DNA from: Micromonospora carbonacea
GTDB taxonomy: Bacteria > Actinomycetota > Actinomycetes > Mycobacteriales > Micromonosporaceae
Direction: 5' to 3'
DNA: 64,000 nt
NCBI RefSeq assembly: GCF_014205165.1
Contig: NZ_JACHMZ010000001.1
Location: 7,174,501 to 7,238,500 of the forward strand
In this document: positions 34,780 to 44,900 of the stretch, one piece after another
Numbering within the stretch: the stretch's first letter is position 1
How the letters are laid out: each line of letters opens with the position of its first letter
Made by a program: the position numbers and the translations under genes
Notes under the pieces: model-generated
What the model saw: the letters and a program-made list of their open reading frames with translations, nothing else
What the model was told of the DNA's origin: nothing
Database searches by the model: none

Positions 34780-35310
34780 TCAGCTCAACTCGTGGTACCG
34801 GCCGCGGTAGTGCAGCAGCGGGTCGCTCTCCCCCGTCAGGTCGATGCGCTCGATGGTGGCCTCGACGAGCAGCGCCCAGCCGTACTCGCGGGCGGTGTCG
34901 AGCCGGCAGCCCGCCCAGCCGGCGGCGTCGGCGGGCACCGGGCCGTACTCGGTCTCGGTCCAGGCGTCGGTGGCGAAGAGGCCGCCCGGCGACGGGAACA
35001 GGCCGGCGAACCGGTCGGCGAGCTGCCGGTGCGGCGGGCCCAGCGGCGCGACGGCGAACCGCCCCGCCGCCTCGACCGCCGCCCACAGGTCCGACTCCGC
35101 GTCGATCAGGCCCAGCAGCCGGTCCGGCTCCCCCTCGGCGACCAGCGTGGACGACACGGTCAGGCCGGCGGGGCCGGGCGCGGTCCACAGCGTCACCGGC
35201 GCGGCGAGCCGGCCCCGCAGCCGCCGGGCCGGGGACCGCTGTCCCGCCGGTACGGCGAACGGGTCGACGTGGTGGATCTCGGCACCCGGCTCTGGATTCA
35301 CGTGAAACAT
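34780..35310 (-). CDS. Flavin reductase-like protein
   Basis: A 176-residue FMN-binding split-barrel protein of the flavin reductase family: PVTLWTAPGPAGLTVSSTLVAEGEPDRLLGLIDAESD, then GRFAVAPLGPPHRQLADRFAG, and a conserved end EYGWALLVEATIERID. It is more divergent than the two other reductases in this window. It may serve an oxygenase or be a flavin-binding protein of unknown use. It is minus-strand; its downstream neighbour is the DUF485 gene (160 bp further). Confidence 0.7.
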   Translation of the reverse strand: MFHVNPEPGAEIHHVDPFAVPAGQRSPARRLRGRLAAPVTLWTAPGPAGLTVSSTLVAEGEPDRLLGLIDAESDLWAAVEAAGRFAVAPLGPPHRQLADRFAGLFPSPGGLFATDAWTETEYGPVPADAAGWAGCRLDTAREYGWALLVEATIERIDLTGESDPLLHYRGRYHELS

Positions 35311-35386
35311 TGTGACCCCACCCGGCCCCCCGCCGGACGGAGAGCGGCGGGGCGGGGCGTGGCGACCCGCCGGGCGGGGCCCCGGG

Positions 35387-35881
35387 TCACTCGTCGGAGC
35401 GCAGGGTGCGGCGGGCGGCGGCCAGCACCTCCGGGTCGGTGCAGCCGGCGGCGTACCCGGTGATCCGGCGACGGATGTCCCGGCCGAGCAGCCACCTGCC
35501 GACCCGGTGCGCGACGGGGCGCAGGAACGCCGGCCGGCAGCGGAAGTGATACCGCCAGGTGGCGACCGACGTGCCGGGATCCGGGCCGGGGGCGAACCGC
35601 CATCCGCCCGCGAACATCTCGAAGAACCACGGGCCCCGGACCATCTTCATCCCGACGTGGCTCGGCGGGGCGAAGGAGACGTACTCGCTGACCATCGTCA
35701 GGCCGTGCCGGGAACGGGTGAAGGTGCGCACGCCCTTGCCCGGGCGCGTGGCCCCGTCGGTGAAGTGCTGCTCGCGGACGAACGGGTCCCAGCGGTAGCG
35801 CACCGGCGCGACGGTCTGCGACACCGCGAAGGCCAGCTCGGGCGGCACCGGGACGGTGATCACCGACTCGACGACAGGCAT
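35387..35881 (-). CDS. SRPBCC (START-like) protein
   Basis: A 164-residue protein from ATG 35881 (MPVVESVITVPVPPELAFAVSQTVAPVRYRWDPF). This opening is the typical SRPBCC/polyketide-cyclase-like pattern of a hydrophobic-ligand-binding fold, continued by GVRTFTRSRHGLTMVSEYVSF and WFFEMFAGGWRFAPG. A catalytic role is not implied; such proteins bind lipids or small hydrophobic ligands. It is divergent from the small plus-strand gene at 35988. Confidence 0.75.
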   Translation of the reverse strand: MPVVESVITVPVPPELAFAVSQTVAPVRYRWDPFVREQHFTDGATRPGKGVRTFTRSRHGLTMVSEYVSFAPPSHVGMKMVRGPWFFEMFAGGWRFAPGPDPGTSVATWRYHFRCRPAFLRPVAHRVGRWLLGRDIRRRITGYAAGCTDPEVLAAARRTLRSDE

Positions 35882-35987
35882 CGCCCCATTGTGCCGCCCG
35901 CCGACCAGGCCGGCCCCGCCCCGGCACGCCCCGTCCCGGGCGAGCCCGGCGCAGGCGTGGGTGCGGGGGGCTCCTATCGTGCCGGGC

Positions 35988-36242
35988 ATGAGTCCCGTGA
36001 CGCCGCAGCAGCTCGCCCAGGCCCGCGTCGTGGCCGCCGACGCCGTGCTCCGCAACGAGGTGGACTTCCGGGGTTATCCCCACCGGCACCTCGCCGTCGC
36101 CGCCCGTCCGCGACTCAGCACCAGCGGCGTCACCCAGCTGCTGGAGGCCGTCGAATACCTCACCCACTACGGGTGGGAACTGGTCAACGTCAGCTCCTCC
36201 AGCAACAGCGCCCTGTTCTACGCGTTCCTGCGCCGCCGCTGA
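35988..36242 (+). CDS. Small conserved protein of unknown function
   Basis: An 84-residue protein from ATG 35988. A helix (PQQLAQARVVAADAVLRNEV) is followed by strands (YPHRHLAVAARPRL) and the C-terminal pattern TQLLEAVEYLTHYGWELVNVSSSSNSALFYAFLRRR. The G-W-E-L-V-x-V motif followed by a basic end recalls DUF4177-type small proteins. No active-site motif is seen. It is convergent with the ABC permease gene; the two stops are 7 bp apart. Confidence 0.6.
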   Translation: MSPVTPQQLAQARVVAADAVLRNEVDFRGYPHRHLAVAARPRLSTSGVTQLLEAVEYLTHYGWELVNVSSSSNSALFYAFLRRR

Positions 36243-36249
36243 ACTGGGC

Positions 36250-37974
36250 TCAGCGGCGCGGGGTCACGGCCGTCAGCAGTTCGGAGGCCCGCCGGTCCAG
36301 CACGTCACCGGCCAGGTACGCGCCCAGCAGCGCCGCGCCCAGCCCGTACGCCAGCCCCACCGGCGGGGCCAGCCAGAGCCAGGCGTCGCCGAACAGCGCC
36401 GCGGCGACCACCATCGGCACGCTCGCCACCGCCGTGCCGAGCATCGACAGCAGGGTGAGGAAGCTCTTCGCGACGCCTGCCCCGCTGTTCATCGCGAACG
36501 GGTTGCTCGTCTCCGGCAGCGAGTACGCCCCCAGCACCGAGACGAACGCGCTGATCGCCAGCCCCGCCCCGTAGGCGGCGAGGAGGCTGCCCGCCATCAC
36601 GCCCAGCCACGCCGGCCGACCCAGCAGCACCCCCAGGACCACCGTGACGACGGCGAGCATCGGCAGGACGTACACCGAGAAGGCGGCCATCCGGGCCCGC
36701 AGCTCCAGCCGGCCGGGAACGCCCGCGACCACGTTCGCCGCGTACGCGCTGCCGTCGAAGCCGAACTGGTTGGCCAGGGTCACCGAGGCGAGCAGGCCGA
36801 CGAACACCATCGAGATGCTGACCAGCACGGGGGACGAGTCGGGGGTGGCGAACTCCACGCCCTCCCCGGTGGAGAAGCTCGCCCCGCCGAAGTTGACCAT
36901 CACCGGCACGAAGATGCCGACCACGGCGATCGTGATCAGGTTGGCCCGCCGGCGGGCGTCCCGCCACCAGTAGCGGCACTCCCGGGCCACCAGCGCGCCG
37001 AACCGGTCCCGGCGCGCCCAGCCGACCGCCCACGGAAAGAGCTGCCCGACCGCACCGGCTCCGGCCCCCGCCGGACCGTCGCCGGTCTTCGCCGCGCCGC
37101 CGCGCGCCCTGGTCCGGCCGCCGCTGGCCGCGCCGACCATCGCCGACTCCAGCGACCGGGACCACCACCACAGCAGCGCGCCGATCGTCAGCGCGGTGAT
37201 CAGCAGCTTCACCGGCACGGCCCAGGCCCGTCCCTCGGCCACGTCGACGCCGACCGTCCACGGCGCGCCGAACGGGGTCCAGCCGACGATCCGGGCCACC
37301 CCGGCCAGCCGGTCCCAGTCGGCCTGCTGCACGGCGGCGAGCACCACGATCTGCAACGGGCCGAGCAGCGCGGCGAGCACCGCCAGCAGCACGGCCGCCA
37401 GGTCGCGTACCCGACGGGACCGCAACATCGTCGCGAACGCGCTGGTCATCGCCCGGCTGGCGGCGACGCAGAGCAGCAGCCCGGCGACCACCCCGACGGC
37501 CGCGACGAGCGCCGCGACCGCGCCGCCGAGCAGGCCGGAGGTGAGCACCAGCCCGCCGGCCGCGACCAGCGCCGCCACGGCCGGGACGCTGACCAGCGCG
37601 GCGGCGAACAGCCCGGTGACCAGGGTGCGCCGGGACAGCGGCAGCAGGGCGAACCGGGCCGGGTCGAGCGTCTCGTCCACCCCGAAGAAGACCAGCGGCA
37701 GCAGCAGCCAGCCGAGGACCAGCAGGCCGCCGCCGAACGCCGCGGCCATCATCGCGTACGTCGGCTCGTCGGCCAGCCCCGGCGCGGCCAGCAGGAAGAA
37801 GCCGGTGGCGGCGAACCAGAGCCCGGCGACCACCCCGCCCACGAACATGGCGATCCGCCAGCCCTGGCCCCGGAAGTTGTTGCCCATCACCCGCAGCTTC
37901 AGCCGGACGAAGTGCCGGGCGGAGACGGGCCGGGCGCGCCCGGCCGGCTGACCCGCCGGCCCGGTCACCGCCAT
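36250..37974 (-). CDS. ABC transporter permease
   Basis: A 574-residue membrane protein with around 12 hydrophobic helices in two blocks (roughly 40-260 and 330-570) and a cytosolic loop rich in Gly/Arg between. The pattern resembles fused ABC-2 type exporter permeases. ATG 37974 (MAVTGPAGQ) has GGAGG 11 bases ahead; GTG 38010, overlapping the ATPase stop as GTGA, would add 12 residues. It pairs with the ATPase at 38007-38771. Cargo is unknown; nearness to the biosynthetic cluster could mean self-resistance, but a housekeeping exporter is equally likely. Confidence 0.85.
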   Translation of the reverse strand: MAVTGPAGQPAGRARPVSARHFVRLKLRVMGNNFRGQGWRIAMFVGGVVAGLWFAATGFFLLAAPGLADEPTYAMMAAAFGGGLLVLGWLLLPLVFFGVDETLDPARFALLPLSRRTLVTGLFAAALVSVPAVAALVAAGGLVLTSGLLGGAVAALVAAVGVVAGLLLCVAASRAMTSAFATMLRSRRVRDLAAVLLAVLAALLGPLQIVVLAAVQQADWDRLAGVARIVGWTPFGAPWTVGVDVAEGRAWAVPVKLLITALTIGALLWWWSRSLESAMVGAASGGRTRARGGAAKTGDGPAGAGAGAVGQLFPWAVGWARRDRFGALVARECRYWWRDARRRANLITIAVVGIFVPVMVNFGGASFSTGEGVEFATPDSSPVLVSISMVFVGLLASVTLANQFGFDGSAYAANVVAGVPGRLELRARMAAFSVYVLPMLAVVTVVLGVLLGRPAWLGVMAGSLLAAYGAGLAISAFVSVLGAYSLPETSNPFAMNSGAGVAKSFLTLLSMLGTAVASVPMVVAAALFGDAWLWLAPPVGLAYGLGAALLGAYLAGDVLDRRASELLTAVTPRR

Positions 37975-38006
37975 GGCCGGGCCCGCCTCCCGCTGCGGCG
38001 GACCGG

Positions 38007-38771
38007 TCACCGGGACAGCCACGCCAGCTCCTCGCCGGTCGCCGTGCGCCCACCGACCACCTCGACGAACACGTCCTCCAGCGAGCGGTCGCCGCGCACC
38101 TCGTCGAGCGTGCCGACCCGCTTGATCGTCCCCTCGGCGAGGATCGCCACGTGCGAGCAGAGCCGCTCGACGACCTCCATGACGTGACTGGAGAAGATGA
38201 CCGTCCCGCCGCCGACGACGTACCGGTGCAGGATGTCCCGGATCAGGGCCGCCGACACCGGGTCGACCGCCTCGAACGGCTCGTCGAGCACCAGCAGCCG
38301 GGGCCCGTGCAGCAGCGCGCAGGCCAGGCCGATCTTCTTCTTCATGCCGGCCGAGTAGTCCACGACCAGGGTCCGGCCGGCGTCGCCGAGGGCGAGCACG
38401 TCGAGCAGCTCCGCCGCGCGCTGGTCGACCATCGCCGGGTCCATGCCGCGCAACAGACCGTGATACGCCAGCAGCTCCGCCCCGCTGAGCCGGTCGAACA
38501 GGCGCACCCCGTCGGGCATCACGCCGAGGAGCTGCTTCGCCCGGACCGGGTCGGCCCACACGTCGTGCCCGAGCACCCAGGCGCCCCCCGCGTCGGGGCG
38601 CAGCAGCCCGACCGCCATGGACAGGGTGGTGGTCTTGCCGGCCCCGTTCGGGCCGAGCAGCCCGTAGAACGAGCCGGCCGGCACGTCGAGGTCGACGCCG
38701 GCCACCGCCACCTTGCCGTCGAACCGCTTGGCGAGGCCACGCAGCGCGAGCGCGGGGTGCTCATCAGTCAT
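38007..38771 (-). CDS. ABC transporter ATP-binding protein
   Basis: A 254-residue ATPase of the ABC-2 exporter type (CcmA/NatA-like). Walker A is LLGPNGAGKTTTLSM (residues 37-51), the signature VVDYSAGMKKKIGLACAL departs from LSGGQ (SAGMK), Walker B is LLVLDEPFEAVDP and the H-loop is FSSHVMEVVERL. The SAGMK form of the signature is common in this subfamily. Translation is coupled to the permease just downstream. Substrate unknown. Confidence 0.92.
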   Translation of the reverse strand: MTDEHPALALRGLAKRFDGKVAVAGVDLDVPAGSFYGLLGPNGAGKTTTLSMAVGLLRPDAGGAWVLGHDVWADPVRAKQLLGVMPDGVRLFDRLSGAELLAYHGLLRGMDPAMVDQRAAELLDVLALGDAGRTLVVDYSAGMKKKIGLACALLHGPRLLVLDEPFEAVDPVSAALIRDILHRYVVGGGTVIFSSHVMEVVERLCSHVAILAEGTIKRVGTLDEVRGDRSLEDVFVEVVGGRTATGEELAWLSR

Positions 38772-38888
38772 GTACCGACCGTATCCGGCGCCGGCCAGCG
38801 GCCGCTCCCGCCCAGGGACGACCTGCGCCTCCTCCCCGGGCAGGAGGCGGTCGGGCCTCCGCCGCCCGGGGTGCGCGCGCGGTCGCGC

Positions 38889-39386
38889 TCAGTGGGTGAA
38901 GCGGCCGTACCGGCCGCCGAGGAACAGCAGGGGCTGCCCGTCCGGCTGGCCGTGCAGGTGGTGCACCCGCAGCACCACGATGACGTGGTCGCCGGCGTCG
39001 TGTTCGGCCTCCACCGCGCCCTCCACCCAGGCCACGACGCCGGCCAGCACCGGCGCGCCGCCGGGGGACAGCTCCCAGTCGAGGCCCTGGAACCGGTCCA
39101 CCCGGGGGGCGGCCATGCGTTCGCAGACGGCCCGCTGTTCGACGCCGAGGATGTTCACGCAGAGCCGGTCGGCGGTGCGCATGACCGGCCAGCTCCCGCT
39201 GTCCCGGCTGACGCAGAAGGAGACCAGCGGCGGGCGCAACGAGACGGACGCGAACGAGTTCACGGTGAGGCCGACCGGCCGGTGGGACGCGGGGTCGAGG
39301 GCCGTCACCGTCGTGACGCCGGTGGCGAAATGCCCCAGTACGTAGCGGAAGTGGGCTGTATCGATCGTTGACGTGGATGGGTTCAC
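38889..39386 (-). CDS. Flavin reductase at the edge of the biosynthetic cluster
   Basis: A 165-residue NAD(P)H:flavin reductase from GTG 39386, which has GGGAGG 9 bases ahead. Family blocks are FRYVLGHFATGVTTVTAL, VGLTVNSFASVSLRPPLVSFCVS, VNILGVEQRAVCERMA and the terminal LLFLGGRYGRF. It reduces free flavin for a partner oxygenase. The nearest flavin-dependent candidate is the luciferase-like monooxygenase at 55933-56985, so I place it at the left boundary of the cluster, divergent from the main operon. It is related to the reductase at 1342-1902. Confidence 0.85.
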   Translation of the reverse strand: MNPSTSTIDTAHFRYVLGHFATGVTTVTALDPASHRPVGLTVNSFASVSLRPPLVSFCVSRDSGSWPVMRTADRLCVNILGVEQRAVCERMAAPRVDRFQGLDWELSPGGAPVLAGVVAWVEGAVEAEHDAGDHVIVVLRVHHLHGQPDGQPLLFLGGRYGRFTH

Positions 39387-39974
39387 GAGCCTGTCCTCCC
39401 GTTCCGGTCGCCGCCGGCCCGCGCGATCACCTGGGGCGGGCACGGGGCGATCGACCCGTTGGCCGAAGTGAATGTGACACGTCAGCGCAAGGCCGGGTTT
39501 GGCCAGCATTAATGCAGGTGGCGCGACGAACCATTCGAGGATGGTCCGGAATTGCCGGTGTCGGGGTGCGCTCCACGATTGAAGTGTCCGCGATGATAAC
39601 GGACTCTGGCCAGTCCCGAAGGCCCGTTACCCTCCGTAATGTGGCTTGGCGGCGTGTTCCGAGGTGCCCGGGCAGGGCGGCTTCGGTGGCGGACAATTAC
39701 TGGTCATGGCCGTTTCGGGGCGGTCTTGTGGCGCGACGGAACCTGTGGTCGGCGCGATGCGTAGCGACTCCAGCCATTCACGCTGGGTCACCGAATCCGG
39801 TGCGATTCGGCTATTTTCCCCCTGGGTGGCCCGCTCGCGCCGCGCGGAGTGCTGTGAGGTGGATCACTATTGCCCTCCGTGGCATCTTGGTAACGTGACG
39901 CGGGACTGCTGCGGGGAGCAATTGTCGTCCGTGATGCCCCCTGCTCGTTGTCGCTAGCGCATTCAGGGGGGAAT
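39387..39974. other. 588-bp gene-free divergent control region of the cluster
   Basis: The longest stretch without a gene in the window. It lies between the minus-strand flavin reductase and the first NRPS gene and is clearly AT-richer than its surroundings (for example 39460-39540 and 39580-39640). Short frames here (such as 39427-39696 minus, 39646-39957 plus) lack ribosome sites and family resemblance. It probably holds divergent promoters and a long 5' leader of the NRPS operon. No strong hairpin or riboswitch pattern was recognised. Confidence 0.6.
39888..39896 (+). promoter_or_regulatory. Candidate extended -10 upstream of NRPS operon
   Basis: TGGTAACGT fits an extended -10 element (TGn followed by TAnnnT) 79 bp before the first NRPS start. 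The identical nonamer stands 61 bp before the RidA gene of the same cluster (59934-59942). No consensus -35 hexamer is at the normal distance. It is a weak but shared signal. Confidence 0.35.
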
Positions 39975-41831
39975 GTGTTGCCAGCAGAATGTCCGCGGTC
40001 GGTTCCGTCACTCGTGGAGCGCTGGGTCCAGCGTCGACCGGACAGCCCGGCCATTATCGATCCGACCTGCGAAGAAGCGACGAGCTACGCGCAATTGTGG
40101 CGGTCCTCCGGCGCGCTGGCCGCGTACCTGCGCCGGCTGGGCGTCGGCCGGGGCGCGGTGGTGGCCCTTTCCCTGCCACGCGGCCGGTCGCTGATCGTGG
40201 CGATGCTCGCGGTGGCGCGTGCCGGCGCGGCGTACCTGCCGGTCGACCCGGCGGCACCGGTGGACCGGGTGCGCCGGACGCTGGACACCGCTGGCGTCTT
40301 CGTGGTGATCGCCGACCGGGACGAGCCGTGGCTCGGCACCGCCCGGCGCGTCGACCCGGCCGTGGCCGGCGACCCGACCGGTTCCGGTCCGGACCCGATC
40401 GGCCCGGCCGTGGCCGGCGACGACCCGGACCCGGTGGTCGACGCGGACGATCCGGTCTACGTGATGTTCACGTCCGGCTCGACCGGCGAGCCGAAGGGGG
40501 TCGTGGTCCCGCACCGGGCGGTGGCCCGGCTGGTGGTCGAGCCGCTGTTCTGCACCGTCGCGCCCGGCGACCGCGTCGCCCACACCTCGAATCCGGCGTT
40601 CGACGCCAGCACCTTCGAGGTCTGGGGCGCGCTCGCCGCCGGTGGCTGCGTGGTGCCCCTGCCCGCGGTGACCGACCTGCCCCTCGACGAGTGGACGGCG
40701 CACCTGGCCGGCCTGTCGATCGACGTGCTGTTCCTGACCACCTCGTTGTTCCACATGATCGCCCGGGAACGGCCGGCCGCGCTGCGGACCGTCGGCACCG
40801 TCCTCGTCGGCGGCGAGCAGCTCGACCTGTCCGCCGCGCGCCGGGTGCTCGCCGGCTCGCCGCCCGCGCGGCTGGTCAACGGGTACGGCCCGACCGAGAC
40901 CACCACCTTCGCCGCGTACCACGACTGCACCCTGGAGAGCCTCGCGGGCCGGGAACGGGTGCCGGTGGGCCGTCCCCTCCAGCGCACCAGCCTGCACGTG
41001 CTCGGCCCGGACCTCGCCGAGGTCCCCCCGGGCGAGGTTGGCGAGCTGTGCATCGGGGGGCCCGGCGTCGCCCTGGGCTACCTGGGCCGTCCCGACCTGA
41101 CCGCCGAGCGGTTCGTCACCCGGCCGGGCGACGACGGGCGGCTCTACCGTTCCGGTGACCTGGCCCGCCGGCTTCCCGACGGTCTCGTCGAGGTGCTGGG
41201 CCGGCGGGACCGGCAGGTGAAGGTGCGGGGCTTCCGCATCGAGCTGGACGAGATCGAGCTGGCGATCACCGCCACCGGCCTGGCCGACGCGGCGTTCGCC
41301 GAGAAGCTCGGCGACGGGCCGCAGGCGCTGCTCGCCGTGGCCGTGGTGCCGGCGGCCGGGCGGTGGGACCGCACCGAGCTGGCCCGCCGGCTGGCGGAGC
41401 GGGTCCCCGACTACATGGTGCCGTCGCGGTGGGTGCCGCTCGACCGGCCGCCGACCGGGCCGACCGGCAAGGTCGACCGGGCCGCGATCGCCCGGCTGCT
41501 GGCGGAGTCCGGCCCGGACGCCGCAGCCCCCGACCCGGCCGCGCCGGGGGCCGGCACCGCCGTGGCCGGCACCGACACCGCCGACGGCGGCGTTGAGGCC
41601 GATCCGGTGACCGCCGCCCTCCGGGGGATCTGGCGGGACGTGGTCGGCAGCGAGCCCACCGCGACCCGCAACTTCCTGGAGATGGGCGGCAACTCGATCA
41701 TGGCCGTCCAGCTCGCCGGGCGGGTCCAGGACCGCCTCGGCGTCCGGTCCGAGCCGCACGACGTGCTGCTGGCCGAGTCGTTCGCCCACCTGGCCGACCA
41801 GATCAGGGTCGCGCTCGACCGCACGCACTGA
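39975..41831 (+). CDS. NRPS loading module A-PCP, probable branched-chain amino acid
   Basis: A 618-residue protein with an adenylation domain (about 10-505) and a peptidyl carrier domain (about 540-615). A3 is YVMFTSGSTGEPKGV (162-176), A5 VNGYGPTETT (301-310), A7/A8 YRSGDLARR ... RDRQVKVRGFRIELDEIE, and the A10 Lys is K499. Aligned by eye to GrsA, the pocket reads D210 A211 F214 F253 L277 G279 G303 T311 F312 K499, close to published valine-type codes. Carrier Ser574 is in MGGNSIM. No C domain precedes, so it acts as a starter. GTG 39975 lies next to AGGGGGG; TTG 39978 is possible. First gene of the operon. Confidence 0.9.
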   Translation: MLPAECPRSVPSLVERWVQRRPDSPAIIDPTCEEATSYAQLWRSSGALAAYLRRLGVGRGAVVALSLPRGRSLIVAMLAVARAGAAYLPVDPAAPVDRVRRTLDTAGVFVVIADRDEPWLGTARRVDPAVAGDPTGSGPDPIGPAVAGDDPDPVVDADDPVYVMFTSGSTGEPKGVVVPHRAVARLVVEPLFCTVAPGDRVAHTSNPAFDASTFEVWGALAAGGCVVPLPAVTDLPLDEWTAHLAGLSIDVLFLTTSLFHMIARERPAALRTVGTVLVGGEQLDLSAARRVLAGSPPARLVNGYGPTETTTFAAYHDCTLESLAGRERVPVGRPLQRTSLHVLGPDLAEVPPGEVGELCIGGPGVALGYLGRPDLTAERFVTRPGDDGRLYRSGDLARRLPDGLVEVLGRRDRQVKVRGFRIELDEIELAITATGLADAAFAEKLGDGPQALLAVAVVPAAGRWDRTELARRLAERVPDYMVPSRWVPLDRPPTGPTGKVDRAAIARLLAESGPDAAAPDPAAPGAGTAVAGTDTADGGVEADPVTAALRGIWRDVVGSEPTATRNFLEMGGNSIMAVQLAGRVQDRLGVRSEPHDVLLAESFAHLADQIRVALDRTH

Positions 41832-41928
41832 GCGACCACACGCACTGAGCGACCGTCCGGAGCACGCCGACGCGCGGAGCCGATCGCCGGGTCGACCCCG
41901 GCGAGCGCAGCCAACGGAAGGAACCCGA

Positions 41929-44900
41929 ATGGACACCCGAGCGCCCGGGTCGGCGCGGGAGACCGATATCCCACGCGCGGACTTCCCACAGAACGGCCAC
42001 CCGGCGGCCGACAGCCCGGAGTGCGCCCCGCTGTCCCTCGCGCAGGAACGGCTGTGGCTGATCGACGCCGCCGCCCCCGGCGCGGCCACCTACCTCGTCC
42101 CCGTGCTGCTGCGCTGGCAGGGCCGGGTCGACCCGGCGGTGCTCGGCGTCGCGCTGACCGCGGTGGTGGCCCGGCACGAGCCCCTGCGCACCGGCTACCG
42201 GCTGCGCGGCGACGAGCCGGAGCAGTTCGTCGGCCCAGCCGCCGACGTCCCGGTCCGGGTGGTCCGGGCCCCCGGCGGGTCCTGGGCCGACGTCGAGGAC
42301 GAGGTACGCCGGCTCTGCGCCGAGCCCCTCGACCTCGCCACCGGCCAGGTGCTGCGCTGCGTCGCGTTCACCGGGCTCAGCGGCGGGGACGCGGTGCTGC
42401 TCGTCCTGCACCACATCGCCTTCGACGGCTGGTCGATGGGGCGGCTCTGCGCCGACCTCGCCACGGCCTACGCGGCCGGCGTCGACGGCCGGCCGCCCCG
42501 GCTGCCCGCCGTCGGGGTCCGCTTCGCCGAGCTGGCCCGGCGCGACCGGGAGGCGGGCAGCCGACCCGACACGCGCGCCGCGGTGACGGATCGGGCGGCG
42601 GAACTCCTCGCCGCCGGGCCCGGGCTCACCCTCGCCGGGGCGCTGCCCGCCGCCCCCGGCCGCGCGGTGGAGCGGGCGGGCGGCGAGGTCGTCACCGCCC
42701 TCCCCGCCGGGCTCTGGGACCGCACCACCGCACTGGCCGCCGAACACCGCGTCACGCCGTTCGTGCTGTTCGGCACCGCGTTCCAGGTGCTGCTGAGCCT
42801 CTGGTCCGGGCGGGACACCTTCCGCTACGGGGTGATCGCCGCCAACCGGCCCGGCCTCGAGGCCGACGACGTCGTCGGCTTCTTCGTCAACACCGTGCCG
42901 TTGCGGGCGGCGCTGGGCGGCGCGGACGACTTCGCGCAGTTGTGCGCCCAGGCCCGGGGCGAGGCGTTCCGCACCCTGCTCTACCAGCGCCTGCCGTACC
43001 ACCGGCTCACCGCCGCGGCCCGGGCCGAGCTGGTCGAGGTCGCCTTCGCGTTGCAGAACTTCCCCGTGCCCGGCCCCGAGGTGCCGGTGCGCTGGGCGCT
43101 GCCCGAGGTGCTGCCCAACGGCACCGCCAAGTTCGACCTGATGCTCACCGTCGAGGAGCGGGCCGACGGCTGGTACGCCCGCTGGGAGCACGACCTGGCC
43201 CGCTATCCCCGGCCGGTGGTGACGGCGCTGGCCGAGGCGTACCTCGGGCTGCTCGGGGCCGTGACGGAACGGTACGCCGTGCCCCTGGCGGAGCTGGCCC
43301 GGTTCGGGCCGGACCCGGCGTGGGCGACGACGGCCGCGCCGGACGCGACGCCCCCGACGCCTGCCACGGCCGCCACGGCCGGGGCGGCCCCGGTGCCCGA
43401 GGCCGCGCTGCGCCGCGCCGCCGAGTGCTTTGCCGTGGCGCTGGCCGACCTCGTCGACGAGCCGCCGGAGGCCGTCGCCGCCGGGCTGACCCCGGCGGCC
43501 GACTTCTTCGCCCTCGGCGGCCACTCCCTGCTGGTCGTCACGATGCTGCGCCGCATCGAACGCCAGGACGGCACCGTCCTGTCGGCGCGGGAGTTCCTGG
43601 CCGACCCGACGGTGGCCGGGCTGGCCCGGCTCCTCGCGGCCCCGCCCCGGGCCGCCGCCGCGCCGCCCACGGGAAGCGACGGCCGGCAGGCCACCAGCCC
43701 CGCGCAGCAACGCTTCTGGTCCGTCGACCGCCTGCCGTGGCTGCGGCAGGCGTACCTGGTGCCCACGGTGGTGGACCTCGCCGGCCCGGTCGACGTCGAG
43801 CGGCTGCGCGCCGCCGTCGGGACCGTGCTCGCCCGGCACCCGGCGCTGCGGGCCCGCTTCGAGCTCGACCGCCGGCAGCGGCGGGTCTACCACCGCACGG
43901 ACGGCCCGGCCGGTGACGTCACCGTGGTGGACGCCGCCGACTGGACCGACGAGCAGGCGCGCGAGGCCGTCGCGGAGTGGAGCTGGGCCGGCTTCGACCT
44001 GGCCCGCGCCGCCCCCGCCCGGGCGCACCTGCTGGACCGGGGCGGGCGGGGCGTCACCCTCGTCGTCGTCGTCCACCACATCGTCTTCGACGGCTGGTCG
44101 CGGCAACTGGTGCTGCGCCAGATCGCGGCGGCCTACCGGGGCGAGGACCTGCCCGAGCCGGTGGCCGGGACGGGACACACCGACCCCGACGACGCCGCGC
44201 AGGCCGACACCCGGGCGGTCGTGCAGGCGCTCACCGGCGCGCCGGTCGACGTGGCCCTGCCGTACGACAGGGGCCGCGGCGACACCCAGGAGACCCGGGC
44301 GGGCCGGCTGACGTACGACCTCGACCCGACCCGCGCCGACCGGCTGCGCAAGGTCGCGGCGGACGCCGGCTGCACGATGTTCATGGTCTCGGCCGCGCTG
44401 CTGGCGGTGGCGCTGGCCCGGGTCGGCGGCCAGCGCGACTTCCTGTTCGCCTTCCCGTGGTCGCAGCGGACGGGGGCGCGCAGCGCCGACGCGGTGGGCC
44501 TGTTCATCGACACGCTCGTGTTGCGCGCCGACACCAGCGGCGAGCCGACCTGGCAGGAGCTGCTGGCCCGGGTGCGGGACGCGGCGAACCTCAGCTTCCG
44601 GCACTCCGCGGCCCCGTTCGACGCGGTCGCCGCCGCGTTGCATCCCGACCGTGACCTCGGCCGCCCCCCGGTGACGCCGGTCTACCTCAGCGCCTCCGAC
44701 GGCGAACTGGCACCCCCCGACCTCGGGCCGGACGTCACCGCCACGGTCCGCCCGCTCGACCCGCTGCACCTCAAGTACGAGCTCGAACTCACCGTCGTCG
44801 ACCGGCGGCAGGACCTGCGGTGGGAGCTGCTCTATTCCGCCGCCCTGTTCGACCCCGCCACCGCGCACGCCGTCCTGCACGCGGTCACCGCCGCGGCGGA

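Noticed and set aside
39387..39974. Small genes in the cluster's leader region (for example 39427-39696 minus, 39646-39957 plus)
   Set aside because: No ribosome sites, no family resemblance, AT-richer than coding DNA; treated as control region.
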